A stretch of 64,000 nucleotides of DNA, taken from Paenibacillus_E allorhizoplanae (GTDB lineage Bacteria; Bacillota; Bacilli; Paenibacillales; NBRC-103111). The notes beneath the pieces were generated by a model. The model searched no databases, had not been told where the DNA came from, and saw nothing but the letters and a program-made list of their open reading frames with translations. The stretch's first letter is position 1. Each line of letters opens with the position of its first letter. The position numbers were made by a program, and so were the translations under genes. The stretch covers positions 1 to 64,000 of the forward strand of contig NZ_CAKMMW010000016.1 of the NCBI RefSeq assembly GCF_927798215.1. Direction: 5' to 3'. Shown here piece by piece: positions 7,875 through 16,524 of the stretch.

Positions 7875-8915
7875 CTATAATGTGGAGATGTCGATAACGA
7901 ATCTGTAACGCACGTCACTCCGCAGAATTCGCTCATACGCTTCGTCAACTTGATCGGCACGGATGACCTCGATTTGAGGCTTAATGCCATGCGCTGCAGC
8001 AAAATCAAGCATCTCCTGCGTTTCCAGAAGCCCGCCAACTAAGGAACCCGCTATACTACGGCGGCTCATGATTAGCGAGAAAACATTGTATTGACTTGGT
8101 TCCGCCGGTGCGCCCACATTAATGAGTGTACCATCTACGCGAAGCAGCGATAGGTACCCATCGACGTCAATTGGCGCGGATACGGTGTTTAGAATCAGGT
8201 CGAAACGGCCTGTTAGCATGTTAAAAGTTTCAGTGTCAATTGTTGAAAAATAATGATCCGCGCCAAAACTGAGCGCTTCATTCTTTTTATCTTTTGCCCG
8301 GCTTAAGACTGATACTTCCGCCCCCATCGCACGAGCAAACTGAATCGCAACGTGGCCAAGACCACCCATACCTAAGATAGCTACCTTTTTTCCTGGACCA
8401 GCTTTCCAGCGTTTTAAAGGGGAATACGTCGTAATGCCAGCACATAATAGCGGACTGGCTACATCTAACTCCATACGATCCGGAATATGCACAACGAATC
8501 TTTCTGTAACGACAATGTTTTGGCCATAACCACCATAGGTTGGATTTCCGTCATAGTCCAAGGAGTTGTACGTGGCTACAACACCTTTTGTACAATGCTG
8601 CTCTTCGCCTCGGAGGCAGTACTCGCACTCTCCGCAAGAGTCCACATAGCAGCCTACGCCAACGCGGTCACCTACAGCAAATTTTGTTACCTTCCCCCCT
8701 ACATCCTTTACAATCCCGGCAATTTCATGACCAGGCACCATTGGAAAAATCCCTCCAGCCCAGTCCCCGTGTGTACTATGAATATCGGAATGGCAAATGC
8801 CGCTAAACTTAATATCGATCGACACGTCATCTGGTCGTAATTGTCGTCTTTCAATCGTAGTCTTTTCAAAAGGCGCTTTGGCCGCTGAAACACTTAGAAC
8901 GTGAGTTTTGCACAT
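7875..8915 (-). CDS. Zinc-dependent alcohol dehydrogenase (cinnamyl-alcohol/YahK-like)
   Basis: This 346-residue medium-chain dehydrogenase has catalytic zinc ligands in GICHSDIHSTHGDW and GHEIAGIVKDVG, a structural zinc cluster in CYVDSCGECEYCLRGEEQHC (four Cys), and the nucleotide-binding loop GMGGLGHVAIQFA near residue 185. It would reduce aldehydes with NADPH in the cytoplasm. I start it at the ATG at 8915 because AAAGGAG lies ten bases upstream; the seven-codon-longer frame would swallow that site. It is first in an operon with an MFS exporter and a cupin, divergent from a TetR regulator across a perfect palindrome. Confidence 0.88.
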   Translation of the reverse strand: MCKTHVLSVSAAKAPFEKTTIERRQLRPDDVSIDIKFSGICHSDIHSTHGDWAGGIFPMVPGHEIAGIVKDVGGKVTKFAVGDRVGVGCYVDSCGECEYCLRGEEQHCTKGVVATYNSLDYDGNPTYGGYGQNIVVTERFVVHIPDRMELDVASPLLCAGITTYSPLKRWKAGPGKKVAILGMGGLGHVAIQFARAMGAEVSVLSRAKDKKNEALSFGADHYFSTIDTETFNMLTGRFDLILNTVSAPIDVDGYLSLLRVDGTLINVGAPAEPSQYNVFSLIMSRRSIAGSLVGGLLETQEMLDFAAAHGIKPQIEVIRADQVDEAYERILRSDVRYRFVIDISTL

Positions 8916-8954
8916 GGGCGTTGTCTCCTTTTCCATAAAACAAATTATGATGAT

Positions 8955-8974
8955 TAATCAAATTCATTTGATTA
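8955..8974. promoter_or_regulatory. 20-bp inverted repeat upstream of adh
   Basis: TAATCAAAT and ATTTGATTA face each other across TC. The element lies 40-60 bases before the dehydrogenase start, a good place for an operator or an mRNA stem. The regulator is unknown. Confidence 0.5.
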
Positions 8975-9034
8975 GCCAACTTGTGTCTATTATTATATAA
9001 TTAAGCAAGTAAATTCAATGGTTAAAAAACTGTA

Positions 9035-9056
9035 ATCTGTTGAGATCTCAACAGAT
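9035..9056. promoter_or_regulatory. Perfect 22-bp palindrome, probable TetR operator
   Basis: The core CTGTTGAGATCTCAACAG (9037-9054) extends two bases on each side without a mismatch. It sits in the divergent gap between adh and the tetR gene, 44 bases before the latter's start, where TetR repressors usually bind. Confidence 0.8.
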
Positions 9057-9099
9057 CGGCTGAAGTTGTTAAGTATCATAGAAGTTGGGTGGGTGTACG

Positions 9100-9648
9100 A
9101 TGGCTAAAGTGGATCGTAGAATTCTCAAAACACAGGAAGCTTTGAAAAACGCGGTTATTGGACTGATGACAGAAAAAATTTTCGATGATATCACCATTCA
9201 GGATATTGCAGACCGAGCAAACTTAAATCGCGGAACCATTTATCTTCATTATCAAGACAAATTTGATTTATTAGATAACCTCATAGAAACTCATCTCAAT
9301 GAATTAGGAGAAATGGATGAATGGGCCTGTAAGATGGATTGGAACGAGGCTCTTGTCCCATATTTTGAATATTTTGAGAAGAACTATTTATTTTTTTCGA
9401 CGATGTTAGCAAGTACAGGGGTCCCGTCAGCCTTTAGAACTCGACTTCTTGCTTCTTTTATTGAAGGCTTCAAAGGTGAAATTGACAGAGAAAGTGGAAG
9501 AAATACAGATTTAATTGACGATGTCATGCTGCAATATGCGGGTACTGCTTACGTAGGTGTAATTGAATGGTGGATCAGAAACGGGATGCCCTTTCCACCT
9601 AAAGTAATGGCTAAACAAGTTGGTACCTTGTTAGGAAGAAGCCTGTAG
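9100..9648 (+). CDS. TetR/AcrR-family transcriptional regulator
   Basis: This 182-residue regulator has an N-terminal DNA-binding domain: KTQEALKNAVIGLMTEK, FDDITIQDIADRANLNRGTIYLHYQDKFDLLDN contains the helix-turn-helix at about residues 28-50. A helical ligand-binding domain follows (roughly 65-182), with aromatic residues (YFEYFEKNYLFFSTML, GVIEWWIRNGMPFPP) that could line a hydrophobic pocket. I start it at the ATG at 9100; a TTG at 9085 is possible. It is divergent from the adh-MFS-cupin operon and a perfect palindrome lies between, so it most likely represses that operon and itself until an inducer binds. Confidence 0.87.
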   Translation: MAKVDRRILKTQEALKNAVIGLMTEKIFDDITIQDIADRANLNRGTIYLHYQDKFDLLDNLIETHLNELGEMDEWACKMDWNEALVPYFEYFEKNYLFFSTMLASTGVPSAFRTRLLASFIEGFKGEIDRESGRNTDLIDDVMLQYAGTAYVGVIEWWIRNGMPFPPKVMAKQVGTLLGRSL

Positions 9649-9750
9649 TCGATTTATACTTACAAATGCGTTCAGCTAAATTGACTCTTTTCAATTTTTA
9701 AAAATTTACCATCTGGGCTTGTAATTAGGTAAACAATTTGTGTATCTGCC

Positions 9751-9822
9751 CGCTAATTAAGAAAGGGCTGCCACGCGGCAGCCCCTTCTGATATTAAGCT
9801 ATATGTTACCCGTTAACTTAAA
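9751..9822 (+). repeat. Intergenic hairpin-tail repeat, copy 7
   Basis: AAAGGGCTGCC-ACGC-GGCAGCCCC is a strong stem-loop, followed by the tail CTATATGTTACCCGTTAACT. The preceding CTAATTAAG is shared with the degenerate copy near 5012. The rest of 9649-9987 shows no gene. Confidence 0.6.
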
Positions 9823-9987
9823 TAAACATAATTGACTACGCATTCGCATCAAACATTGCTGGGATATTTATTTCTTTTACACAAGATGCTTTGGAAAGGC
9901 TTATGACGCATTTAACTAATGAAACGATATCTTGAAGGGGGATTTGTGTATAATTGTAGGCTGACAAGACTTTTTCAATTCCATCCT

Positions 9988-10520
9988 CTAAAGGAACTTG
10001 GGTACAATTTCACCAGGGTTTATACAAGTTACACCGATTCCAAAAACAAAGTGGGGTATTGCCCTTCGGCGCCCTTCCCTCCCCGGGGTTATGTTGTCCA
10101 CCGGATCCACAGTAGTATAGCCCCCTCCGACTCCCTTCCCGCAGCTCGCCTCTTCACCTTTGGGGTTTATAGGTCTACTGTTTACGAAAAAAAAACTTCG
10201 TGCGGGGGAGGGTCTCCCTATTTCCAGATACAACTTTCTCTTCATGCCGTTCCCCATACACCGGAGGGTTCTTCCGCGCTGCGGTTCCAAGGTCTTTGTG
10301 CGTTCTATGGCCTTCGCCGGGGCAGACGTGGCTCGGCTCCCTCTTATCCCTTTCGGGTTCAGTTTCACGATGCGGTAGGATTCACTTCATTATGGCCTGC
10401 AGATTTGCTTCATCACGATATTTCGTGACTTTTCACAGGGCTTCAGCCGTTGGATTTCGCCAACGTCTGCCTGAAATCCAAAAAGAAACCGCTTCAAAGT
10501 AGCAGCTCCTCTTCCAATAC
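9988..10520 (-). ncRNA. Structured G+C-rich stretch, possible group II intron remnant
   Basis: This segment is visibly richer in G+C than its neighbours and has long open frames on both strands that match no protein style. Read on the minus strand it shows RNA-like hairpins: CCC-GAAA-GGG (a GNRA tetraloop), TCACGA-AATA-TCGTGA, and GGATTTC paired to GAAATCC. From memory, the order of short conserved runs (GAAGCCCTGTGAAAAG, GGAACCGCAGCGCG, CCTCCGGTGTATGGGG) resembles domain I of some bacterial group II introns. No reverse-transcriptase gene and no domain V were found, so if this is an intron it is a truncated relic. Confidence 0.4.
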
Positions 10521-10623
10521 AGTTCCTCGTTTGTTCAATGATCGATCTTATCTTGTGATACGGCTCACCCTATTGTCACTCCAGACTACGAAGGGTTTAA
10601 TCTAGAACGAACCACTGAAACAG

Positions 10624-11553
10624 TTAAAGAAAAGTCACAACTGGAATTCCTAATTTGTCGCAGATATTCTTTGTGTCTTTATGATGTTCCTCAGATGGAT
10701 TTGCATATTCGAGACACCATAGCAATTGAAGTAATAATCTACGATGTGTGTAGTTTGTGGGTATGGGGTTGATGGTTTGATATTCTTCAAAGAAGCCCTC
10801 ACCAATCATTCCCTTCCATAATTCTAACCGTGCCAAATCAGATTCAAATCCACCTGCCCACGCACTATCAAAATCAACAATACCCGCTAACTCCCATCGT
10901 CCATTCCTTTTTCTAACAAGGATATTTCCAGGATTCAAATCTTCGTGAGTTAATCGAGGACTGACAACATCGTTAAACAAACATTCATTTTGTTGTAATA
11001 GCGACACAAACAACTCTCGATTGTAAGGATTTCTTATGCGTTGTTCAGCACGATTTGATAAAGCCGATATATAATTCGGATCCGAAGTGTTAATTCCCCC
11101 CTGAATGCCAATTTCACCAAAAGTCCTATATTCAATGGAGTGTAGCTGAGCTACTGCACGACCAAAGTCTTGATATAATTTCTGTGAATCATCCAAATCT
11201 ATGTCCTTTTTTACATCGGACCACAATCGACCATCAATATGTGTCATTAAAAGATAACGATATGGAACAATATCGTATGACATATCAAAGGCTAGAGCTT
11301 CAAACGTGGGAACCGTGGTCTGCTTACGAACTTGCTGGTTAATCGCAAAAGTACGATCAAACGGACTTAGAATCGGAGCATTAGGTCCCGCTAATTTTAA
11401 AACCACACGCTCGGTTGGATTAACAAGGGTTAAACGTACAACTAAATAATCAACTTTTCTTAGTAGCACTTCATACTCACAGAGAGTACACTGTTTACCG
11501 AAATATCGCTGTACTATGTGTTTAAGAACTAAATAATCTTTTTCAGATACCAT
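10624..11553 (-). CDS. Aminoglycoside-phosphotransferase-like kinase (APH family)
   Basis: The 309-residue protein has the APH/ChoK kinase fold. The Brenner-type catalytic loop is RLTHEDLNPGNILVRK (Asp base near residue 200) and the metal-binding DFD is in AGIVDFDSAWAGGFESDLARL. The N-terminal lobe carries RVVLKLAGP, with a plausible ATP-lysine. The family phosphorylates aminoglycosides, homoserine, choline or other small alcohols; the substrate is unknown. The start at 11553 has AGAGGG five bases upstream, so the eight-codon-longer frame is unlikely. It is monocistronic, next to a DinB-like relic and fosB. Confidence 0.82.
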   Translation of the reverse strand: MVSEKDYLVLKHIVQRYFGKQCTLCEYEVLLRKVDYLVVRLTLVNPTERVVLKLAGPNAPILSPFDRTFAINQQVRKQTTVPTFEALAFDMSYDIVPYRYLLMTHIDGRLWSDVKKDIDLDDSQKLYQDFGRAVAQLHSIEYRTFGEIGIQGGINTSDPNYISALSNRAEQRIRNPYNRELFVSLLQQNECLFNDVVSPRLTHEDLNPGNILVRKRNGRWELAGIVDFDSAWAGGFESDLARLELWKGMIGEGFFEEYQTINPIPTNYTHRRLLLQLLWCLEYANPSEEHHKDTKNICDKLGIPVVTFL

Positions 11554-11664
11554 ATTAACCCTCTTTTTAAAATCCATGTTTTATGTTGTTAGGAAGGTAC
11601 GATATAGGCGGTCGGAAGCCTTCTCCTGATACCCATTGAGCTCTCGTTATCCTTCTCAGTTTAA

Positions 11665-11808
11665 TTATAGCCTCTCGTTGAATCTTTGTACTCGGTCAAT
11701 TATTTGCCCTAAATGATACCCCGTATGTTCGACTAGAATCATACATATTGAGATTCCTTACGTCAATGTTCCCTTCTGTATAATTAGTCATTACTTCTCT
11801 CCATGAAA
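11665..11808 (-). pseudogene. C-terminal relic of a DinB-like protein
   Basis: One frame reads FSWREVMTNYTEGNIDVRN and another, after a shift, ILVEHTGYHLGQIIDRVQRF to a stop at 11665. Together they match the C-terminal half of DinB/DUF664-type four-helix proteins, whose HTGYHLGQI helix carries a metal His. The 5' half is missing, replaced by an intergenic repeat at the boundary. Confidence 0.55.
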
Positions 11809-11866
11809 AGAAAAAGGAGCTGCCTTAGGCTGCTCCACAACTATTGTTCTGAGTTAGGTATATAAC
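11809..11866 (+). repeat. Intergenic hairpin-tail repeat, copy 8
   Basis: AAAAAGGAGCTGCC-TTA-GGCTGCTCC is followed by CTATTGTTCTGAGTTAGGT. The copy abuts the truncated DinB relic. Confidence 0.55.
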
Positions 11867-11881
11867 GAAAAGATAGTTTGC

Positions 11882-12307
11882 CTATATCTCAAAAAAATCC
11901 ATGTGTGATTTGTCACTTTTGTAATAGGTAAGCCTGTCCTGTAATGTACCCGTGTGGAACTCAAATATATGCCCATCAGGGTCAGTAAAATATACAGAGC
12001 GTTTATCTCTATCATCTCGAAGTCGGCCTGGGAGAATGTTTACATTTAAATCTTCAAGTTTTTTTACCACGGTATCAAAATCTTCGCTTTTTACGGTAAA
12101 AGCTATATGTGTATATGAATGTTTGATTTCATTCCGTGGAATGTCATCCTCCACGTTTAATGCTAACCATAATCCATTCAAATCGAAATAAGCCAACTTT
12201 CTGCCTTTGACTAATAACTTTGCATCAAATACATCCTTGTAATATTGAATTGATTTATCTAAATCAGTAACAGAAAAAAGTAAATGATTAATGCTTCCAA
12301 TTTTCAA
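11882..12307 (-). CDS. fosB: Metallothiol transferase FosB (fosfomycin resistance)
   Basis: This 141-residue vicinal-oxygen-chelate protein closely resembles Bacillus FosB. It starts with NHLLFSVTDLDKSI (first metal His, about residue 8), contains KHSYTHIAF (second His) and ends DPDGHIFEFHTGTLQDRL (Glu ligand). FosB adds bacillithiol or cysteine to the epoxide of fosfomycin using a divalent metal. I start it at the TTG at 12307, which follows GGGGGAAC closely; the longer ATG frame to 12361 includes 18 unrelated residues. It appears to be a chromosomal intrinsic gene, not part of an operon. Confidence 0.88.
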   Translation of the reverse strand: MKIGSINHLLFSVTDLDKSIQYYKDVFDAKLLVKGRKLAYFDLNGLWLALNVEDDIPRNEIKHSYTHIAFTVKSEDFDTVVKKLEDLNVNILPGRLRDDRDKRSVYFTDPDGHIFEFHTGTLQDRLTYYKSDKSHMDFFEI

Positions 12308-12374
12308 AGTTGTTCCCCCTTTGTACCTACATATTCGGTAGATTGTTAAACAATCCTGCACCTTAATTGAGTAA

Positions 12375-12409
12375 CAAAAAAGAGACCCACAGCAACGGGC
12401 CGCGGGTCT
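12375..12409 (-). terminator. Terminator of the stalk-domain protein gene
   Basis: On the minus strand AGACCCGCGG and CTGTGGGTCT form a stem followed by CTTTTTTG. It lies about 125 bases after the stop of the next upstream gene (12535). Confidence 0.7.
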
Positions 12410-12534
12410 AAGGTTTATATTTAAAAGGGGGGCAAGTTTTATTATAGGCTTGATTCATTAATACCACATGAAATTAGTATATCAATTATGTTACATTCGT
12501 TGAATGGCAAAGGGTAATCTTTTTTAGTATTTGA

Positions 12535-13179
12535 TTACTTCATCGGTCGAATCGGATTGCTCTTCAAGATGTCTTCCACTTCTTGATAGCCATCAAGGTA
12601 GGCAAAGTTATAGCGTGCTGGAAGTGCGAACACGTATTTGTCATTGCGCGTCAGTTCGCTTGGGCCGATAGGCGCTGCGCCGATGTGGAATTTATCTTGC
12701 TGAAGCTCGTTCCATTGGTCGACAGTAAAGACGAGTATAGGGATATCCTGTCTAGGCTGTTCAGCGGTCCATTCGGGATGGCGGATGCTGAGGCTCACGC
12801 CGCTGACCTTATCGCCTTGCGCATCCCCTACAGAAAGACCCTCCCATTTGTCCGTTACGATCGTGTACCCTTTCCAACTGTCCGGCAGCGTGAAACGGAA
12901 GCCAAATTGGGTATTCTCATAGACGGTTTGGCTTACTTGACCCGTTTGTCCCGTAATTCTAATCTCCCGTTTGTCCCCATCCCACTTTACATCAGCTCCA
13001 AGTGACTCAGAAACAACCCTCAAAGGAACATAGCTGGATCCATCTACGATCTGCAAATCCGCATTGATTATTTTCCCGTTAATAAATAATTTAATATCCG
13101 TTGCCGCATAAGCCCCAACAGCAATAGATGCTGCGATAACACCAGTGAGTCCAAGCGCAATTAATAATTTCTTCTTCAA
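12535..13179 (-). CDS. Secreted protein with copper-amine-oxidase-type stalk domain
   Basis: This 214-residue protein has a signal peptide (residues 1-25, cut after AYA), then a stalk domain (about 28-75: IKLFINGKIINADLQIVDGSSYVPLRVVSESLG, then VKWDGDKREI), the repeat named after copper amine oxidase N-termini and very common on Paenibacillus surfaces. The remaining 130 residues contain FGFRFTLPDSWKGY, a pattern I associate with extracytoplasmic domains that carry lipocalin-like or PsbP-like folds, but no enzyme motif. The start is a TTG at 13179 after GAGGAGGAA. Role unknown. Confidence 0.8.
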   Translation of the reverse strand: MKKKLLIALGLTGVIAASIAVGAYAATDIKLFINGKIINADLQIVDGSSYVPLRVVSESLGADVKWDGDKREIRITGQTGQVSQTVYENTQFGFRFTLPDSWKGYTIVTDKWEGLSVGDAQGDKVSGVSLSIRHPEWTAEQPRQDIPILVFTVDQWNELQQDKFHIGAAPIGPSELTRNDKYVFALPARYNFAYLDGYQEVEDILKSNPIRPMK

Positions 13180-13711
13180 GTAAATTCCTCCTCATTTTGT
13201 TTCGCCATCATTTCTCTAATGCTTAGCTAGTTTCTATCCCCTCGTTGAATGTAGCTTTCTCTTACAGTACCTTAAACGTATGATTGGTTGAAATTGTTGC
13301 AATTTTTTTTCCCATCGCATTAGTGTATTGTTTCGTTGTCACCATGAAGCACATTACATCAAATTAATTATTCCGTTACTCAACCTGATAGGTGAGCATT
13401 AGTCTTATTTTACAATTACACGGTTTTTCTCCTAGCCACTCACAGATTAATTTTAGGGGTTGTCCATTCATATCATTCCTTTCTTCCTAGCACAAAAATT
13501 ATAACAAGATTAAGCCGTCGGCAAATCTGTGAAAAGTCATGAACTGCATAATAAAAAGGCACGACATTTGACCGAAAACATCATCCCCTATGCCCAAAGT
13601 CATGCCTTAGCGAAAGGCTGCCGATCGTGCCGGCAGCCTCTCATGGTGTTGTATATTGAACAAACTGTGAACTATAGTTCACAGTTAGCCTAGTTGTGTG
13701 GAGAAAATAAA
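13180..13711. other. Non-coding gap with an intergenic repeat copy
   Basis: No gene is recognised. The interval ends with repeat copy 9 (13614-13690): the hairpin AGGCTGCC-GATCGTGCC-GGCAGCCT and the tail CTATAGTTCACAGTTAGCC. A further inverted pair, AAGGCACGAC near 13556 and GTCATGCCTT near 13600, flanks the hairpin upstream. Confidence 0.5.
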
Positions 13712-13924
13712 CTATAGTACAGGAAGATTGAGTTCTTTACGGAGTTGATTAACGGTCTTTTGATTTTTTTGGTATTCTTCTCTTCCTTTTTTAAATCGTT
13801 CAATCATTTTTAGTGATTCTTCTACCTTTTTGAGATACGTATCGTCGTTATATCTTACGGCAGCTTCTTTCAATTCAGTGATACCCATTGAATAGACTTC
13901 AATGGCTAAATCTAACTGTTTGGA
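13712..13924 (-). pseudogene. C-terminal fragment or short ORF of a helical protein
   Basis: An open frame of 71 codons starting directly after a stop encodes a highly charged helix ending ELKEAAVRYNDDTYLKKVEE...NQLRKELNLPVL. An internal ATG at 13888 gives 58 residues, but no ribosome site precedes it. The composition (coiled-coil-like, K/E/Q-rich) and abrupt upstream break suggest the end of a larger gene cut by deletion. Confidence 0.4.
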
Positions 13925-14239
13925 CTATGATCTCGAATAACAAGCGAAGCTATGACACTGCAAGAAGGACTAGGGGCTACCGGCCAAAAAATGATGGTGT
14001 TCCTTTATTGAAACAATTAAATTATCAATATTCTCTTTCTTTGAGCGCTGATAGCAATAAATGATTGAGGCAAGATATGGCTATTGTGAACAAGGCAGTG
14101 GTATTGATCTCTGATGAAGGCAAGGATTTACTAGGAATATCGAAGGGTGAAGATTGATCAGCTAAGTTCTAGTTAAGTGTTATAGATGACTTGATGCTTC
14201 GCTGCATTCCATGTATTTTACATCCTAAATAGACAGTTT

Positions 14240-14284
14240 AATCCTCAAAACAGAAACCGAGCCGCGGTATCTGTTTTGAGGATT
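14240..14284. terminator. Strong hairpin with 14-bp perfect stem
   Basis: AATCCTCAAAACAG (14240-14253) pairs perfectly with CTGTTTTGAGGATT (14271-14284), and inside the loop ACCG pairs with CGGT. No long T run follows, so it may be an IS-associated or transcription-stopping structure. Confidence 0.45.
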
Positions 14285-14381
14285 TGAGGAAAATAATAGC
14301 CCCCCTTAAGGGGATAGATGGAGTCCTGAAGCTATCCATTCTTACATCTTTATCTCATAACCAATCGCTTAAGATGCTTCT

Positions 14382-14708
14382 ATGGGCTGTTCCGTAAATA
14401 ATTCATTGGAAAAGACAGATAGAGGCTCACAGTACCTTTCTTCTGAACTCCGTCAATTACAAGACCATTTAGCCATCGTTCCATCTTGTTCAAAACTCGC
14501 TTATCCCTGGGATAATGCAGTAATAGAACCTTTTTTCAAATATATGAAGAAAGAAGAACTGAATCGTAAAAAACTTACTTCGTTAAAAGAAGTAAAACTG
14601 GCTTGCTTCGAATATATTGAAGGGTTTTATAATCCTAGAAGACCTCATTCTGCCATTGTCATGCTTTCTCCAAATTTAAAAGAATACATTTTCTGGCAGT
14701 CTTCCTAA
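14382..14708 (+). pseudogene. Relic of an IS3-family transposase (OrfB, C-terminal part)
   Basis: The frame contains the second Asp of the DDE triad in TDRGSQYLSSELRQL and the Glu region in DNAVIEPFFKYMKKEEL, then the typical YIEGFYNPRRPHSAI ending. The residues before (GCSVNNSLEK) come from an earlier part of OrfB; about 40 residues between are deleted, and the OrfA and N-terminal parts are absent. TGTCCAATAAAGCAGACAGA on the minus strand at 14722-14741 may be a surviving terminal repeat. Confidence 0.75.
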
Positions 14709-14767
14709 AGAAAATTCCTTTTTTCTGTCTGCTTTATTGGACATTTATCCAAATATGGGTAAACCTA

Positions 14768-14800
14768 TAAAAAGAGGCACTTCCATCGCTAGGAAGCACC
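14768..14800 (-). terminator. Terminator of the GH91 gene
   Basis: On the minus strand GGTGCTTCC-TAGCGAT-GGAAGTGCC is followed by TCTTTTT. It lies 59 bases after the GH91 stop. Confidence 0.8.
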
Positions 14801-14858
14801 CAAAAAATTAGAAAACTTTGGAACAAAAACTACACAAAAACATAGTTGAATATATTAT

Positions 14859-16202
14859 TTATGCTCCTGGCGTTGGAGTGGCTCTGAATGCATTTAAAGT
14901 CTTGTCCATAACAACCTGTGCATCACTTCCCGAATCAAGAATCGTATTTTGAAGCGACTCTTTTTCTACCAATACTGTTGTTACGGTAAGCGGCTCTGAT
15001 GCTTCGGTAGTCAACAAAGCGTCTACTTGCGCAGAGAAACAAGAATCACTTATCTTGGCATGAACCTCCGTGGCAACAACATGATTATTAGAAATATAAT
15101 TTCCATTACCCGAAACAATACGTATGATTACAGGTGTTGCACCTACCGGCTTGATGTTCTGAGTATTAATTCCTTCAGAAAAGTGATTAGCAATTACAGA
15201 ATTATTATTGCCACTGATATAGAGGAGACCATACAAATCATCTAAACCATTATCTATTCCCAGAAAAGGAGTCCAGGGTTCATGGTCACGTAAAAAGTGA
15301 TTTGAAGAAACCAAGTTTTCCGAACAATTTCCCCTAAATACCACCATTCCTGGATAAAATGAATGAAGTCTATTATTTGTGATACTGGAACGTGTCGCAC
15401 CGTCAAAATAAATACTGCTCGCACCTCGTGGAAAAACATTATTCGCTGTAATCAAAAGTCCACCAAAATTTTGAGCGTAAATTGAATATCCTTTAAAACC
15501 GGCTCCTATCAAGTTATCGGTTATTTTTGAAGCCTGTCCCCAACCTCGTAGTTCTATACAGTTACCACATTCAGCGATGAAATTATCATGTATAGTCAGT
15601 GCATCTGCATGATAAATAGTAATTCCATGCTCTAAATACACAAACCCCATGCCTGTAATCCGAAATGAGTCACAAGCACTTGCAACATAAATACCCGTTT
15701 TCCCGTTAGTGTATGTGTTTTCCGGATTTGTTTCTCTTGAACCATCTTCAATAAAATGCAAACCATCAATACAAAAGTCAGAAAACTCTACCGAACTTAT
15801 TCGGGGATTTCCACTTCGTTCAACATAAAATGCAGCTCCTTTATATTCCTCGTCATTTACTTCTAGGGGAATATCTACGAGTATGCGACTTCCTCCCGGC
15901 CACAATTCATGCAAATCCGCCCATTCATTCTCAGAAGTATTAAAACGAATACTCGAAGATGTAAACCCGTGTCCAGAACCCATAATTTTAAGATAACTGA
16001 TGTCTATAACTACTTGACTGCCAAGATGATAATCTCCCGGTGGAATATAGATAACCGCACCCGGCTTTCCGCCTTTATTCACATCAGTGTCCGTTTGCCT
16101 ACTTTTAATATCTGCTATAATGCTATTGATTACCTCACCAATATCCTCATACGGATTACCGACAGGCCACTCTGTTACGTCGTAATAATTTTTACTAGCC
16201 AT
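14859..16202 (-). CDS. GH91 family: intracellular DFA III hydrolase or inulin fructotransferase
   Basis: The 447-residue protein is a right-handed beta-helix of the GH91 inulin fructotransferase family (start MASKNYYDVTEWPVGNPYED, then repeated coils such as SITNNRLHSFYPGMVVF). Family members turn the inulin end into the cyclic difructose DFA III or, in the hydrolase branch, open DFA III to inulobiose. Asp206 (TIHDNF) and Glu217 (NCIELRGWG) have the 11-residue spacing of the catalytic pair reported for the family. Secreted fructotransferases have a signal peptide; this one has none and its frame cannot be extended upstream. GGAG precedes the ATG at 16202. The absence of export favours the hydrolase role, working with the nearby importer and GH32. 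Whether it makes or opens DFA III cannot be told from sequence alone. Confidence 0.8.
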   Translation of the reverse strand: MASKNYYDVTEWPVGNPYEDIGEVINSIIADIKSRQTDTDVNKGGKPGAVIYIPPGDYHLGSQVVIDISYLKIMGSGHGFTSSSIRFNTSENEWADLHELWPGGSRILVDIPLEVNDEEYKGAAFYVERSGNPRISSVEFSDFCIDGLHFIEDGSRETNPENTYTNGKTGIYVASACDSFRITGMGFVYLEHGITIYHADALTIHDNFIAECGNCIELRGWGQASKITDNLIGAGFKGYSIYAQNFGGLLITANNVFPRGASSIYFDGATRSSITNNRLHSFYPGMVVFRGNCSENLVSSNHFLRDHEPWTPFLGIDNGLDDLYGLLYISGNNNSVIANHFSEGINTQNIKPVGATPVIIRIVSGNGNYISNNHVVATEVHAKISDSCFSAQVDALLTTEASEPLTVTTVLVEKESLQNTILDSGSDAQVVMDKTLNAFRATPTPGA

Positions 16203-16305
16203 AAATAAATTCTCCTATCAATTTAGTGTGTTTGTTCATAAACTACTTTTTCCTTGATATTGCTGGAAGTAAAGCCTTACGAATTCGTGCTTTTCCTGCC
16301 TACGT

Positions 16306-16458
16306 AAACTGCGCTTGCAGGGCCTAGCCGACGCTTACTTACGGCAGCTTCAAGATCCACGAATGAATGAACTATCCTTTGAAGAAGGTTTCGGTTTATT
16401 GGTCGATTCCGTAGACTCGGAAAGTTATAAATTCTTATATGGTCAAAAAGATCGCTAA
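16306..16458 (+). pseudogene. IS21-type IstB fragment
   Basis: About 50 codons read KLRLQGLADAYLRQLQDP followed by MNELSFEEGFGLLVD, the N-terminal part of the IS21-family IstB helper ATPase. The frame has no start, loses IstB similarity after GLLVD and stops at 16458. It marks an old insertion between the GH91 gene and the rest of its former operon. Confidence 0.7.
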
Positions 16459-16524
16459 TATCCTTGCCAAGAAGGCAGGATGAGGCGATATTCTTACTTT
16501 CACAGAAACAATAGGCCCTTCGGT

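Noticed and set aside
7871..8038. A 56-residue N-terminal extension of the MFS transporter
   Set aside because: It lies inside the dehydrogenase coding region and has no transporter features; the ATG at 7870 is the natural coupled start.
9919..10428. A 169-codon plus-strand frame and overlapping minus-strand frames as proteins
   Set aside because: The frames overlap on both strands, lack ribosome sites, and the composition (many P, G, S, R) is what structured GC-rich RNA gives.
13925..14380. A complete IS element around the IS3 transposase relic
   Set aside because: No OrfA, no N-terminal OrfB and no matching left inverted repeat were found; only the 3' part remains.
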